Below are positions 1-11,425 of a stretch of 64,000 nucleotides of DNA, piece after piece. A program made the position numbers and the translations under genes. The DNA lies in NCBI RefSeq assembly GCF_019703515.2, contig NC_059379.1, positions 22,867,880-22,931,879 of the forward strand, read 5' to 3'. The stretch is from Myxocyprinus asiaticus. Its lineage: Eukaryota; Chordata; Actinopteri; Cypriniformes; Catostomidae. Every line of letters starts with the position of its first letter. Position 1 is the first letter of the stretch. A model generated the notes under the pieces. The model searched no databases. It saw nothing but the letters and a program-made list of their open reading frames with translations, and was not told the origin of the DNA.

Positions 1-817
1 TCTAGGGCCGGACAAGAGAGTAACATTTGTAAACACCATAATGCTGAAAAGCCTAGGAAAAAGAAGCTTTTGGACTTCAGTGTACTTTGTGACCAAGGGC
101 TAATTATCTATATCATTGCAAAATTTATAGTTGTCCTTGGCCTGTTTGTTCCAACTATTCTCTTAGTCAACTATGCTAAGGATCAAGGAGTGCCCGACCA
201 GGATGCTGCCTTTCTGTTATCTATTATAGGATTTATTGACATCTTTGCCCGTCCCACATGTGGCATATTGGCTGGTTTTAAATGGATTCGACCCAAGATG
301 CCTTATTTCTTCAGCCTTGCCTTGCTCTTCAATGGCCTAACAGATGTTTGTTCAGCCACAAGCACAGATTATAAGGGGTTAGTTATCTTCTGTGTGTTCT
401 TTGGGCTCTCTTATGGCATGGTGGGTGCTCTACAGTTCGAAGTGCTAATGGGTATTGTGGGGACAAGCAGTTTTTCCAGTGCACTTGGCCTAGTGCTCCT
501 CATAGAGGCAGTGGCTGTGCTGATTGGACCTCCCTCTGCTGGTGAGTACGGACGTTAACGTAAATGTTATATTATTAATGTAAAAGTAATAATATTTTTC
601 CTTCCTGTTCTTTCCCCCTACAGGTTATTTGGTAGATGCTTACAAGAACTATGAACTCATTTTTTACATGGCTGGCGGAGAGCTGATCACTGCTGGAATA
701 TTTCTTTCCCTTGCATCATTCTGCTGCATTAAGCAAAAGAAAAGAAAAGACTCATCTAAGATTCATCATGCTGATGTGGCAAATAATCATGTTAGGAATG
801 AATCAGATCAAGCCTAA
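1..817 (+). CDS. slc16a8: Monocarboxylate transporter 3-like (SLC16A8), last two coding exons, 5' partial
   Basis: This is the C-terminal half of a proton-linked monocarboxylate (lactate/pyruvate) transporter of the plasma membrane, major facilitator superfamily. The reading frame is open from base 1, so the gene begins outside the window. Exon 1-541 ends at a GTGAGT donor; the next exon starts after a CAG at 623 and runs 624-817 to TAA. Joined, the protein has a basic cytoplasmic loop (KPRKKK) followed by about six hydrophobic segments, matching transmembrane helices 7-12, then a short charged tail. The junction reads [15 protein letters not shown], which resembles MCT3 (PPSAG-RLVDA-KNYE) more than MCT4. 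Linkage to SH3BP1 and CDC42EP1, which accompany SLC16A8 on human 22q13.1, supports the paralogue call. The tail is shorter than in mammalian MCT3. Family assignment is firm; the exact paralogue is less certain. Confidence 0.85.
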
Positions 818-2029
818 AAGATGAAGAGTGAAGAGAGCTCTGCTGTTTGGAGAGTGACATTTACATACAGTTAAAGATGAACTCATTAAAAAGGTTTTAC
901 TCCTAAAGAAATTATTTCCCAATGTATGTATAAAATCATGACCCCTCACATGAGGTCATATCATTAACCTTATGCGGGGTGTCCCCTCATGGGGGTGCCC
1001 ATGTTAGAATCACATGATCAGTCGAATAGTACTCACTTAATCTCAGTAACCACCCAGTTATTGGACATTTTCACTCATGGATTAAATGAATCATGGCTGA
1101 CTTTGAATAGTGACTTTCTTCAATGGCATCTGAAGCTGAAAACTATAGATTTTGAATGAGGTTGCATCCACCCAGCAAGATGACAGTGTAATGCTGTTCA
1201 CTTTGTGTTGGAATCACTGTAATTACGAGATGGCAACTCTGAGGTTCTACTCGGAGCCGTTCATGTTCTGGGAACTAGGAAGTTATCCGTTTCTATGAAA
1301 ACACTTATGCCAAAATGGCTTTGTTGTTGATAACAGCAAAATATTTTTCACTACATTCATTTATTAATTCACCTCAATATGTTGCTGCAAAATGTTTAAG
1401 TATAAAGAAAACGTTATAGGGAATGATGGCATAATAAAATAACATATCAAACAGAAATATGTTTTCACTACCTTCAACTGTTGAGGCCGCTGCCATATTA
1501 GTTCTATTTACATGACATCACGACTTTCAAGTCGGAGCTTTAGAATTCTGAGATTACAACTTGTAATTACAAGTTCTACAAAGACATAAACGCTTTTTAC
1601 AAGTTGGAATCTCGTAATTACGGTAATTCCGGCATGATGTGAACGCACCATGTCCAAGATAGCACAAATACAAATGATGAATATATGATGAAATAAATGA
1701 TAAATCTCTCCAGAATTAAACAAAATAATGCCATATGCATCCCAAAAGCACTTTTGAACTTATTCATATTTCTAATATCTGTATTACACAGAAAATATCA
1801 TGGTATGTTAGATTTACACATATGCGTTATTTGGAACACAGTCTATTTGTGAATAAGCTAGCTGAATAAATTGGCCATAAAATGAGACAAGCAATAAAAT
1901 ATATGATTACAGCACACCATACTGGCTAGCTGCAGAGACAGTTTAACAGAGATGCACTACTGGTATTAAAATGAATGGGAGAAATTCGAACGCCCAATGG
2001 TCAACGGATGTAGAAAAGAAAGTCCCGCC
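818..2029. other. SLC16A8 3' flank with a dispersed repeat
   Basis: No gene is visible. The proximal part is presumably 3' UTR of the transporter. The segment from about 985 to 1180 is similar to 29107-29290 inside SH3BP1 intron 11: both share a stretch reading through ACTCACTTAA, CCCAGTTATTGGACA and AATGGCATC. They are therefore copies of one interspersed repeat. The stretch 1195-1640 contains GTAATTAC motifs on both strands and is probably further transposon debris. No clear polyadenylation signal was picked out. Confidence 0.4.
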
Positions 2030-4147
2030 TTTCAGGTAAAAGAGCCACTCACCATTTAGATGTATTTGAGGCTGCTGACACCAATCTGGATGAGCACACA
2101 GATACTGTGACATCATATATCAGTTTTTGTGAGGACATGTGCATTCTTACTAGGACTTATTTTACATACAACAATGACAAACCGTGGCTTACAGCAAAAC
2201 TCTGGCAGCTTCGTCAGGCAAAAGAGGATGCTTACAGAAGTGGGGATAAAATCTTGTACAATCAGGCCAGGAACACAATGAATAAGGAAATCAAACTGGC
2301 TAAAAGAAACTACTCTGATAAGCTAAAAAACAAGTTTTCAGCTAACAAACCTGCATCAGTGTGGAGTGGCCTGAAAGAATTTACTAACTTCAAGACAACA
2401 TCCCCCAACACTGTAGGGAACCAACAACTGGTTGAAGACTTGAATGTGTTCTACTGTAGATTTGAAAAGCCTAGTATCACACCCCACACCCGCTCTGACC
2501 TTCACTTCACACAAACATCAACACTACCTGCAACCCCCCTCCTGCTACTCAACCTGCACTTAAGATCTGTGAAGAGGAGGTGTGACATGTCTTCCGGACA
2601 CAAAAGACAAGGAAAGCACAGGGATGGTGTTTCACCCACTTGTCTAAAATCCTGTGCTAACCAGCTGGACCCCATCTTCAAACTGATCTTCAATAGATCA
2701 CTGGAGCAGTGTGAAGTTCCATGCTGCTTCAAACGCTACATCATTATTCCTGTCCCAAAAAACCCAAAATCATAGGACTTAATGACTACAGACCCGTCGC
2801 TCTGACATCTGTGGTCATGAAGTCATTTGAGAGTCTGGTGTTGGCCCACCTGAAGGACATCACTGGACCCTTTCTAGATCCCCTTCAATTTGCTTATCGA
2901 GCACACAGGTCTGTGGATGATGCAGTCAACATGGGATTGCATCATATCCTGCAACATCTGGACAGACCAGGGACATATGCAAGGATCCTTTTTGTGGACT
3001 TCAGTTTGGCTTTCAACACCATCATCCCAGCTATTATCCAGACTAAATTACACCAACTCTCTGTCAGTGGATTACCAGCTTTCTGACAGACAGGCAGCAG
3101 CTTGTGAGACAGGGGAAATTCACTTCCAGCACCTGTACAATCAGCACTGGTGCCCCCCAGGGATGTGTGCTCTCCCCACTACTCTTCTCCCTCTACACCA
3201 ATGACTGCATCGCCAAGGACCCCTCTGTCAAGCTCCTGAAGTTTGCAGATGACACCACTGTCATCGGCTTCATCCGAGATGACGATGAGTCTGCATACAG
3301 AAGGGAGGTTAAACAGCTGGCTGTCTGATGCAGTCAAAACAACCTTGAGCTGAACATGCTCAAAACGGTGTAAATAATTGTGGACTTTAGGAGGAACCCC
3401 CCCAAAACTGTCCCACCTCACCATTCTAAATAGCACTGTGGCAGCAGTGGAGTCATTCAGGTTCCTGGGCACTACCATCTCACAGGACCTTAACTGTGAG
3501 ACCCACATTGACTCCATTGTGAAAAAGGCCCAGCAGAGGTTGTACTTCCATCATCAGTTGAGGAAGTTCAACCTGCCACAGGCACTGCTGATACAGTTCT
3601 ACTCAGCAGTCATTGAGTCTGTCATCTGCACTTCTATAACTGTCTGGTTTGGTTCAACTACGAAATCGGATATCAGAAGACTACAAAGGACAGTTTGGAC
3701 TGCTGAGAGGATTATTGGTTGCCCCCTGCCCCTCCTTCAAGAACTATACACTTCCAGAGTGAAGAAAAAGGCTGTAAAAATCACTCTGAACCCCACTCAC
3801 CCTGCCCACTACCTTTTTGAACTGTTGCCTTCTGGCCGACGCTTCAGAGCTCTGAGCACCAGAACCGTCAGGCACAGGAACAGTTTTTATCCCCAGGCTA
3901 TCCATCTCATGAACAGATAAAACTGCCCCTTTGAGCAATAATTAATGTGCAATACACAGCTTAGTCTTTTTATATTATCCAACACATCCTACCACTTATG
4001 ACATTACATTCCCTTGCACTGTACATAACCGATTTGTATTTAGATTTGCACTACGTATGTGTATGTGTGTGTGTATGTATATGTATGTATATATAGTCAT
4101 ATATGTGTATATGTATGTATGTATATGTATGTGTGTATGTATATGTG

Positions 4148-4219
<72 letters not shown>

Positions 4220-4485
4220 CTATTGTGTATTCTATATATATTTTTTTCTTTTCAATATTTTTCTATTTTTTATTCAATTTTAATTATTTTTTAAAAGTCT
4301 TGTTGCTGTTTTTGACTTGTGTATTTCTATATATACTTATGTTATCTATTCACTTATTATTTTTATTTTTTATTATCTCTGTCTTGTTGCTGTATTGTTT
4401 GTTCACTGGAAGCTTCAGTCACCAAGACAAATTCCTTGGATGTGTAAGCTTACTTGGCAATAAAGCTCATGATTCTGAGACAGAC
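2030..4485 (+). mobile_element. L2-like non-LTR retrotransposon (LINE), 5'-truncated and frameshifted
   Basis: The reverse transcriptase reading frame is broken over several frames: 2107-2775, 2721-3086, 3104-3328 and 3378-3920. Visible RT blocks in order are the region before the palm (2107-2760), LNDYRPVALTSVVMKSFE, LQFAYRAHRSVDDAV, ILFVDFSLAFNTI with its catalytic Asp, GAPQGCVLSPLLFSLYTND, the FADD core (KFADDTTVIG) near 3240-3270, and the C-terminal block around TVWFGSTTKSDIRRLQR. A 3' UTR follows, interrupted by a long TATG/TA microsatellite. It ends near CTTGGCAATAAAGCTCATGATTCTGA at about 4457-4482, the kind of short terminal repeat typical of L2 elements. The endonuclease domain is missing, as expected for 5' truncation. 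It is inactive because of frameshifts and stops. Clade placement (L2/CR1 group) is from remembered sequence. Confidence 0.85.
4057..4216. repeat. (TATG)n / (TA)n microsatellite
   Basis: A TATG/TGTG-rich stretch grades into about 30 uninterrupted TA units (4155-4215) inside the 3' part of the LINE. It yields long spurious open frames of alternating Tyr and Ile. Confidence 0.95.
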
Positions 4486-4567
4486 ATAGGCTGTGTCTCG
4501 TTTGGAAGGCTGCGTCCTCCAGAGGTCGCAGTTGTCGGCCGCATACGTCATCGAGGCAGTCTCGTTT

Positions 4568-4571
<4 letters not shown>

Positions 4572-4645
<74 letters not shown>
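4572..4645. repeat. (TA)n microsatellite
   Basis: About 35 consecutive TA dinucleotides follow a short unique-looking segment (4487-4570) that starts GGCTGTGTCTCG and contains CGGCCGCATACG. Confidence 0.95.
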
Positions 4646-4649
<4 letters not shown>

Positions 4650-4959
4650 TCTTTCTTTTTCTTATTTTTTTTTTTATCTATTGTCAATGCCTTTTATGTA
4701 TATGCACTTACATTTATACAACTGTTAACCTTTTCTGCATTCCCAATAAAAATAAAAAAAATACAAAAATGTAAGCCTGCAGATGGCCGGTCAGTCAACT
4801 CGAGAACGCGCATGCGCATTAGCTTAACCTTTACTGATATATTTTTAAAAATGTTCTTTGATCGCAATTTTGACCAACTGTTTTAGAGATTTTGGTCTTT
4901 CCCAAGTAGACCTTACTTATCAAGTAGATAGGAGCTGTACTTTTGTGCCGCTTGTAATA

Positions 4960-5298
4960 AAAGAAAGTTGCCCGGGAGCGGTCCAAAGACGGCCGCCGAG
5001 TGGACTGACTTGCCTTGAAAAGGACTTTGCCAGCTGTCTCTATCTAAAAAATAATTTTGATTGGTCATACTAGCGTTTGCTCGCAAAGTCTCATGACGTC
5101 AATCCCAGGAAGCGGTAAATAAGTGCTAGCAAAGGGAACAAATTGAGCCGACAGTGTTGTTTTATATTTCACATTGATAAAGCTCCGTTTTAGAAATTGA
5201 CAGACCGCGACGCAAAACAGACCTTACCTTCTTAAATTTGACGACCAAAACTTATCCTTTCCCTTTTAGTTCGCCCCCCCATCGTGTCAGTTATCACC
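4960..5298 (+). promoter_or_regulatory. PDAP1 promoter and 5' UTR
   Basis: The segment is richer in CpG than its surroundings. It contains an inverted CCAAT box (ATTGG, about 5060-5064), a perfect full-length cAMP response element TGACGTCA at 5094-5101, and an ETS-like CCAGGAAGCGG at about 5105-5115. The PDAP1 start codon lies at 5299. No TATA box is obvious at a suitable distance. The layout is typical of a housekeeping promoter. The motifs are seen directly; their use is inferred. Confidence 0.6.
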
Positions 5299-8200
5299 AT
5301 GCCGAGAGGAGGTGAGTATCGTGCGCCTGGCGTGTGCTAATCTACTTTAACCAGCATCCCGCCATATTCTCCAGTACAATAAAACACTTTTGTAAGACTT
5401 ATTAGGAAGTATGGTATGGACGTGATTTCCAGGCACTCAGTGATATCTTTTAGGAGCTTGTTAGTAGCCACAGTCTCTCTTTAATGGTTGAATTGAGATT
5501 GAAGTGTGGAAGCTAGTAAAAGCTCGCGCCACGCTTGACATGTGATTGTCGACTAATTTAACTGTTCACAGATGACTCTTACTACTCAGGGATGCATTTA
5601 TCGAGTCAAGAAGGCTGCGCCGACATTTGCAATATTGCTAAAGTGTGTGTGTGTGTGTGTGTGTTTGTTTGTGTGTTTGTGTGTTTCATTTTACTTGTCC
5701 GGCACATCACAGGCAAAAGGGGCCATAAGGGCCGTGGGAAGCAGTTCAGCAATCCCGAAGAAATTGACCGACAGATGAAAGCTCAGAGGGAAATGGTGAG
5801 TGTACTAGTATTCACCCTCTGTCCCTTAAATCCCTGCCATTTTATGCTTAGGGTGACCAGATTCCTGCTTGTGGAAAACGGGACAGCCCCCTACCAGCAA
5901 AAATTAAATTGACTATCCTTACCTAGGCGCAGATCAGTGCGAAGTAGTGGGTGCATCCACATCTGTAACTGTTGTCAATTTTCAAGAGTTTATCGTAAAA
6001 TGCAGAGCAGTCCAAAATTAAGACGTAAGAAAAGCATTACCTTCATGACTGTTACACTGAGTCCATGCTGTGTACATTAATGAGAAAACTCGCTCCATAG
6101 ATGCAGATGTCCCAGGCAGGCATAAAACAAACTCCACAACCTTGGCTAAGACTCCGAAGTTGATGGTCTTGCTCTCCAGCTCACGAAAAACGTCTGTCCA
6201 TCTCTCAGACATGGCCGTCTTGTTCATGTTCCACTCAGTGATGCGACGAGTCCCACTCATCAAAGAGTGTGGTTTCATCAATCAAACTGAGAGCGGGGAT
6301 TCTGGAGTAGAAGTGTTTGAGGCTGTCTTTCAACTCTGGGATGTCCCTCAGTAGGGCCCACTCAAGTTTTTTGTGTTCTCCAATGAGCGGCTCCAATTAT
6401 GGAGGCAATCCACCGATGCTGAATAAAAGTTTCTCACTGCACAAAAGAAATCATCCGCTCGCATGTCACCAGCTTCAACCAGGGCATCCAACTGCTTTTA
6501 ACGTCAGAGGGTATGAATGGTTCCTCCAGCCTAGCCTGCAAGACCTTTCTCAGGTCATGAATATGCAAAGCTATGGCAGTGCACAACAGAATGATGCAAA
6601 AAGTCCCTCACTTGCGTGCACCTTGTCAGATTTGGAACTTTTTTTCTCAAAAAAATCGCTAACACTTGGTGTGGCACACTTACCTTTAGCATTATCCACA
6701 TGCTTTTTGGTATGAACATGCTGCACGATGTCAGTGCGGCCTCCAAGGGCGATGGAAAAGCGAGCTCTACAAATCTCACACCTCACTTTACTAGGCTCTG
6801 TCTGTGACTCCTTTTTAGAAATGTAAACTCTTTTTGAAGATCCTCATTAAATGTAGATGCACGCTTCGTTGACATTTTATAGGCGATAGAGAAATTTTAG
6901 TAGAGGAGAAATACGGGACAAAACACAATTTTTTCAGAATAAGTCGGGACACTAGGAAAAAGTGCTTGAATACGGGACTGTCCCGGGAAAAACGGGACAT
7001 CTGGCCATACTACTTATATTATGTGCCTTAGCTGATGTTTAGTTTAGTTTGCATGATAGAAAGTCCTTCACTGAAGTGTGATTCTTTTCTTTTGTCTGGG
7101 TCGCAGGAGGCGAATGAGGGGGCTGAACGTGAAAGTGAATCCGGGTCTGAAGAGGAGAGCAGCAGTGACGATGAAGTATGAGGTTCTAATTAAATTCACT
7201 TACGGTACTACAAATGATAAGGTCTAATGTGACAACTGTTTTAATATGATAGTGAAGGTTTTGCAAGGGGTGAGAGGAATACTGTCTTATACTGTATATG
7301 TACATGTAAATTTACTGTAACTGACTATTTTGATGAGCTAATTTTTCTTCTGTCAAAGCAACCTAAAAGGAAAGGTGTGGAGGGATTAATTGAAATTGAG
7401 AATCCGAATCGGGTCTCCCAGAAGAGCAAGAAGGTCTCTGAAATTGATGTTAGTGCACCCAAAGAGCTCTCACGTCGGGAAAGGTATGTGGGGCAGCATA
7501 ATAACCGCCAAGATTATTAATAGTAAGTCACATAAATTAAGATAATGTTATAATATGTCTGTAACGGGTTCACATGGGCAAGGAGGAGGCGGGAACCGGC
7601 TGAGCAGTCAACGTAAACTTTTAATGATACAAATGAACAAAACACAACATAAAACTGACACACACAACTTTGTGTGTCTCTCTGTCTAACTGGCATCCCC
7701 AGCTCCTCTTTATCCCTCTCCCCGCTGATTAGGCTGATTCAGCGCCAGGCGTCCATCGTTATGTCCCGGCCACGCTGTCCGCCTCGTCACAATTTCATTG
7801 ATTTTGTTTCTTTGTTTCTCTGGTTTCTATATATGTGTTGCTCTGTGTAGGGAGGAGATCGAAAAGCAGAAAGCCAAGGAGCGCTACATGAAGCTACATC
7901 TAGAGGGGAAGACCGAGCAAGCCAGGGCTGATCTTGCCAGACTGGCCATTATCAAAAAGCAGAGAGAAGATGCAGCAAAAAAGAGAGATGAGCTAAGAAA
8001 AGGTAAGGTGACATTGTTTTTTTATTTTCTATTTTTTGTTTTATTGCTTAACGCATTATACTGTGTTTAATAGGGGTGTAACGGTTCTCGGTAAAAAACC
8101 GAACCATACGGTTTGCCACCCACGATTCGGGAAGCATTGGCACCGCAGTTCACCTCAAATTTATTGACGCATCTGGAGCACAAGGTTTTGTGAAGAAAAG

Positions 8201-11200
8201 AAAGCATCAAATAGACACGCACAGTTACAACCTCCGCTAATGCACCTGAATGGATCTGTAAATGGATGCGCTCTGCCTGTGTTTCACGTGGGTCAGCTTG
8301 ATTACATCAATGTTCTGCAAGGTTGTGTGTAGTTGAAAATGGCAAGTGGAGAAAACGAGCCGCTGATAGAGAAACCCCTTGCGTTAATCAGGTCTCCTGT
8401 CTGGAAACATGATCTTTTTGCAGTCAATTACAACAGCGATGGTCAAAAAACATCACTCGACATGAGTGCTGTATACTGGTAATACATTGACATATGATCA
8501 TTTATGCTGAAATCGCCAGGAAAAGAGCCGCAGATGAGCTGAAACTGCACACACTCCCTTTCATTTTTAAGCAAACACTCAGTGCTGATTCGGACAGGCA
8601 TAAAACAATAACTAAAGCGATTGGGGTGTTCATTACCAATGATATGTTTCCCTACTCCGCTGACGAATATGTGTGATTGCTGCGTATGATTAAAATGCTC
8701 AAGCCGCATCACAACATCCCTCGTATCCATTTTAATAGCAAAATTCCTTCTGTAGTCATGTACAGCTTCCGAAAATTGAATATATGTGCAGTAGAGTTTG
8801 AAATGCATTTTATGTCGATGCATGTAGTGTAATAGTGCAGGTATTAAGTTAAAATGTTGATTTATTAATTCGAAAAAAGTTTTTTTTTAGTTAAACCATG
8901 GTTTTACTATAGTAATATTGTAGTAACCATGACTGCTGTCACCATGGTTTTCTTTGCAGAAATCAGGGTTTTGATACAATTAACCATGGTTTTACAACAG
9001 AAATACTGTAGTTTCCATATAGTAACCATGATTATAGTACAGTATATATTGTAAACATGACAGTAGCAATGTTGATTTTGTGGTTACTATGTTTTTACTA
9101 CAAATACCATAGTTAAACTATGGTTACTGTAGAGCAATTATTTTTATTCGGGGCAAACCTGTTGAAGTGTGTTACCAAATAGAGTATTCTTTCTTTGGAT
9201 TTGGCAGTAAAAAAATGTTTTTTTCTGTACACTGCAAATACAGAACCGTACCGAAACCATGATACAAACTGAACCGTGAGAAATTTGAACCGTTACACCC
9301 CTAGTTTTTACACTGGAATTGACTGATGATTCATCACAGCAGCTTGAGGCTGTTTACATTGAAGCCTCAAATGTGCATGTCATCTCAGAATGTTCACTAG
9401 TAATCTCTAAAATGGACCAATTAACTTATCTAGCTCGACTTCGGCATCAGTAGAATAGGCAACTCATTTTGTTTATGACTTGATTTTCAATGGGAATCTG
9501 TTGATAAAACTAGTGATGTCAAAAGTACAGATACTTTGGTACCAAGTCGATACTAAAATAAATATAGATGTCACGATACCAGTGTTTCTGCAGTACTGGT
9601 GGTACCGAGAACCGACTTAATCTGATACACGCACTCTGTCTGACTGACACAACTGCTTTCAAATTCTCACACTCATCTTGAATTTGACATATTTAGGGAA
9701 AATGTAATGCACAATTAATCAAATTAAAATCTTGATATGTCTTAGTGTGATTTATTAAACTGCGAAAGACTGCAATCTTGGTCTGCATGAGCTGCGTGCT
9801 TTGAAGTGAATGTGAGAAGCAGTCATGAATCAACTCCACAGAATCATGCACGCTGTGTTTTATGAGATGACAGAGCAGAGCACTTATCCACTGTGCAGCG
9901 CATGCCAACTATATATTTATATAATGAAATCACAGTATCTGCACTTTAATGAGCACACTGGGGCATGTAGTGAACTGTTTATCTGGACAAGTGAAGCTCC
10001 TGTCAAAAATACATCAAAAAAATATCTTGATTCAAAATAAATGCTAGACGCCTGAAATGCAAGAAATGGCTTCAAATATATTACAACTGTATAGTAAAAT
10101 GTAATAATCACTGTAGAAATAATAATAATATTAAGAATGAATAACAAGAGAACACTTGACGGACACATGCATTTGTTTTAATTTATTACTATTTACATTG
10201 AAATGTAACTTTTTAAAAAGGTTAAAGAATGTGTTCAATAGAACAATACCATATAATAATATTTTTCTATTAGAATATGTGGTATTCAGTGTAGAAATGT
10301 TGTTTCCTATTCAATTCGCTATGTACGTGTTGTAAGGAATGTTTCATCACTTTAAAATACACCGATCAGCCACAACATTAAAACCAGCTGCCTAATATTG
10401 TGTAAGTCCCCCTCGTGCCGCCAAAAGAGCGCCAACCCACATCTCAGAATAGCATTCTAAGATGATATTTTTCTCACCACAATTATACAGAGCGGTTATG
10501 AGTTACCGTAGACTTTGTTAGTTCTAACCAGTCTGGCCATTCTCTGTTGAACTCTCTCATCAACAAGGCATTTCTGTCCACAGAACTGCTGTTCACTGGA
10601 TGCTTTTTGTTTTTGGCACCATTCTGTGTAAACCCTAGAGACTGTTGTATGTGAAAATCCCAGGAGATCAGCAGTTACAGAAATACTCAAACCAGCCCGT
10701 CTGGCACCAACAATCATGTCACGATCCAAATCACTGAGATCACATTTTTCCCCATTCTGATGGTTGATGTGAACATTAACTGAAGCTCCTGACCTGTATC
10801 TGCTTGATTTTATGCACTGCACTGCTGCCACCCGGTTGGCTGATTAGATAATCGCATGGATAATTGTGTGTGCCAGATGGGCTGGTTTGAGTATTTCTGT
10901 AACTGCTGATCTCCTGGGATTTTCACACAACAGTATCTAGAATTTACTCCGAATGGTGCCAAAAACAAAAAACATCCAGTAAGGGGCAGTTCTGCGGATG
11001 GAAATGCCTTGTTGATGAGAGAGTTTAACAGAGAATGGCCAGACTGGTTCGAACTGACAAAGTCTACAGTAACTCGGATAACTGCTCTGTACAATTGTGG
11101 TGAGAAGAATATCATCTCAGAATGCTATTCTGAGATGCGGGTTGCCACTGTTTTGGTGGCACAAGCGGGACCTACCCAATATTAGGCAGGTGGTTTTGAT

Positions 11201-11329
11201 GTTGTGGCTGATCGGTGTAAGACTGCTGGACTGTTTTATAGCTGTGCCAGTTAAACTACCTATCTCTAGCTATGTATTATTTACACTGCTAGTGCCTGCT
11301 TTTTAACGGACAAACCTCTTTTTTTTTTA

Positions 11330-11377
<48 letters not shown>

Positions 11378-11425
11378 TTTATTTTTTCAGAAAAAGAAGC
11401 AGAAGAGACAAAGTCAAAACGCTAG
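5299..11425 (+). CDS. pdap1: PDGFA-associated protein 1 (PDAP1/PAP1/HASPP28), complete, six exons
   Basis: Coding exons are 5299-5311, 5713-5795, 7107-7175, 7359-7483, 7851-8002 and 11391-11425, all with GT donors and AG acceptors. They total 477 nt, encoding 158 aa. The N-terminus [16 protein letters not shown] is the family's conserved basic motif, followed by NPEEIDRQ. An acidic Glu/Ser stretch (residues 33-55) is exon 3. The strongly conserved block ([15 protein letters not shown], then [20 protein letters not shown] and a Lys/Glu/Arg coiled region) spans exons 4-5. PDAP1 is a small, highly charged phosphoprotein that binds PDGF-A. The start is the first ATG after the promoter and gives the exact family N-terminus. 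The C-terminus ends [11 protein letters not shown], shorter than the 181-aa human protein and lacking its SLSLNK-like tail; this may reflect an alternative last exon. Introns hold many transposons. Whether it is the a or b duplicate cannot be told. Confidence 0.93.
5645..5692. repeat. GT-rich microsatellite close to a splice acceptor
   Basis: A (GT)n/(GTTT)n run lies 20-70 bases upstream of the PDAP1 exon 2 acceptor (AG at 5711-5712). Confidence 0.85.
5849..7012 (-). mobile_element. hAT-type DNA transposon remnant (BED finger plus dimerisation domain) in PDAP1 intron 2
   Basis: The ends are TAGGGTGACCAGA at 5849 and, inverted, a degenerate match ending at 7012. The flanking octamers TTTATGCT and CTTATATT agree at 5 of 8 positions, consistent with an old 8-bp target duplication. 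On the minus strand the N-terminal BED zinc finger (CEICRARF...QHVHTKKH) is read from about 6790 to 6690. The hAT C-terminal dimerisation block ([21 protein letters not shown]) is read from about 6160 to 6090. The catalytic middle is deleted and frameshifts are present, so this is a dead internal-deletion derivative. Internal runs of GGGAC near both ends are also inverted. Confidence 0.8.
7560..7791. mobile_element. Solo LTR in PDAP1 intron 4
   Basis: A 232-bp segment starts TGTAACGGG and ends CTCGTCACA. It is flanked by ATGTC (7555-7559) and ATTTC (7792-7796), a 5-bp target duplication with one mismatch. It shares the motif GAGGAGGCGGGAACCGGCT and the same TGTAAC/GTCACA termini with the LTR at 31058-31266. 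This suggests one LTR family and a solo LTR left by recombination. Confidence 0.65.
8071..9303 (+). mobile_element. hAT (ZBED-like) DNA transposon remnant in PDAP1 intron 5
   Basis: Perfect 17-bp terminal inverted repeats TAGGGGTGTAACGGTTC lie at 8071-8087 and, inverted, at 9287-9303. The flanking octamers GTGTTTAA and GTTTTTAC match at 6 of 8. Inside, a ZBED-type N-terminus ([13 protein letters not shown]) starts at 8339. Near 8500-8700, fragments such as [17 protein letters not shown] recall hAT transposases. A second nested MITE with repeated AACCATGGTTTTACTA motifs occupies about 8893-9135. Most of the transposase is gone. Confidence 0.8.
9304..10359. other. PDAP1 intron 5, unassigned repeat-like DNA
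   Basis: No gene is seen. The stretch 9513-9640 carries GGTACC, GATAC and CAGTACTGG motifs resembling the end of another hAT-type element (TCAAAAGTAC...GGTACCGAG). The rest, 9660-10350, is AT-rich without a recognised family. Confidence 0.35.
10360..11217 (-). mobile_element. Palindromic Tc1-like transposon derivative in PDAP1 intron 5
   Basis: Terminal repeats CACCGATCAGCCACAACAT lie at 10360 and, inverted, end at 11217. They are flanked by TA on both sides, the Tc1/mariner target duplication. A minus-strand frame, 10496-10831, encodes the N-terminal helix-turn-helix region of a Tc1 transposase ([28 protein letters not shown], shown here in part). The right half (about 10860-11217) is an inverted copy of the left half (about 10360-10720), so the element is two 5' halves joined head to head around a short spacer. 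The catalytic DDE part is absent. Confidence 0.85.
11329..11378. repeat. (ATT)n microsatellite next to PDAP1 last exon
   Basis: About 16 ATT units end roughly ten bases before the polypyrimidine tract of the exon 6 acceptor at 11389-11390. Confidence 0.95.

Noticed and set aside
4057..4774. Long open frames of alternating Tyr/Ile on both strands
   Set aside because: They are translations of the (TA)n and (TATG)n microsatellites and have no independent coding evidence.
6018..6807. Candidate host zinc-finger gene (BED finger)
   Set aside because: The BED finger and hAT dimerisation block are frameshifted pieces lying between hAT-type inverted ends, so it is a transposon remnant, not a domesticated gene.
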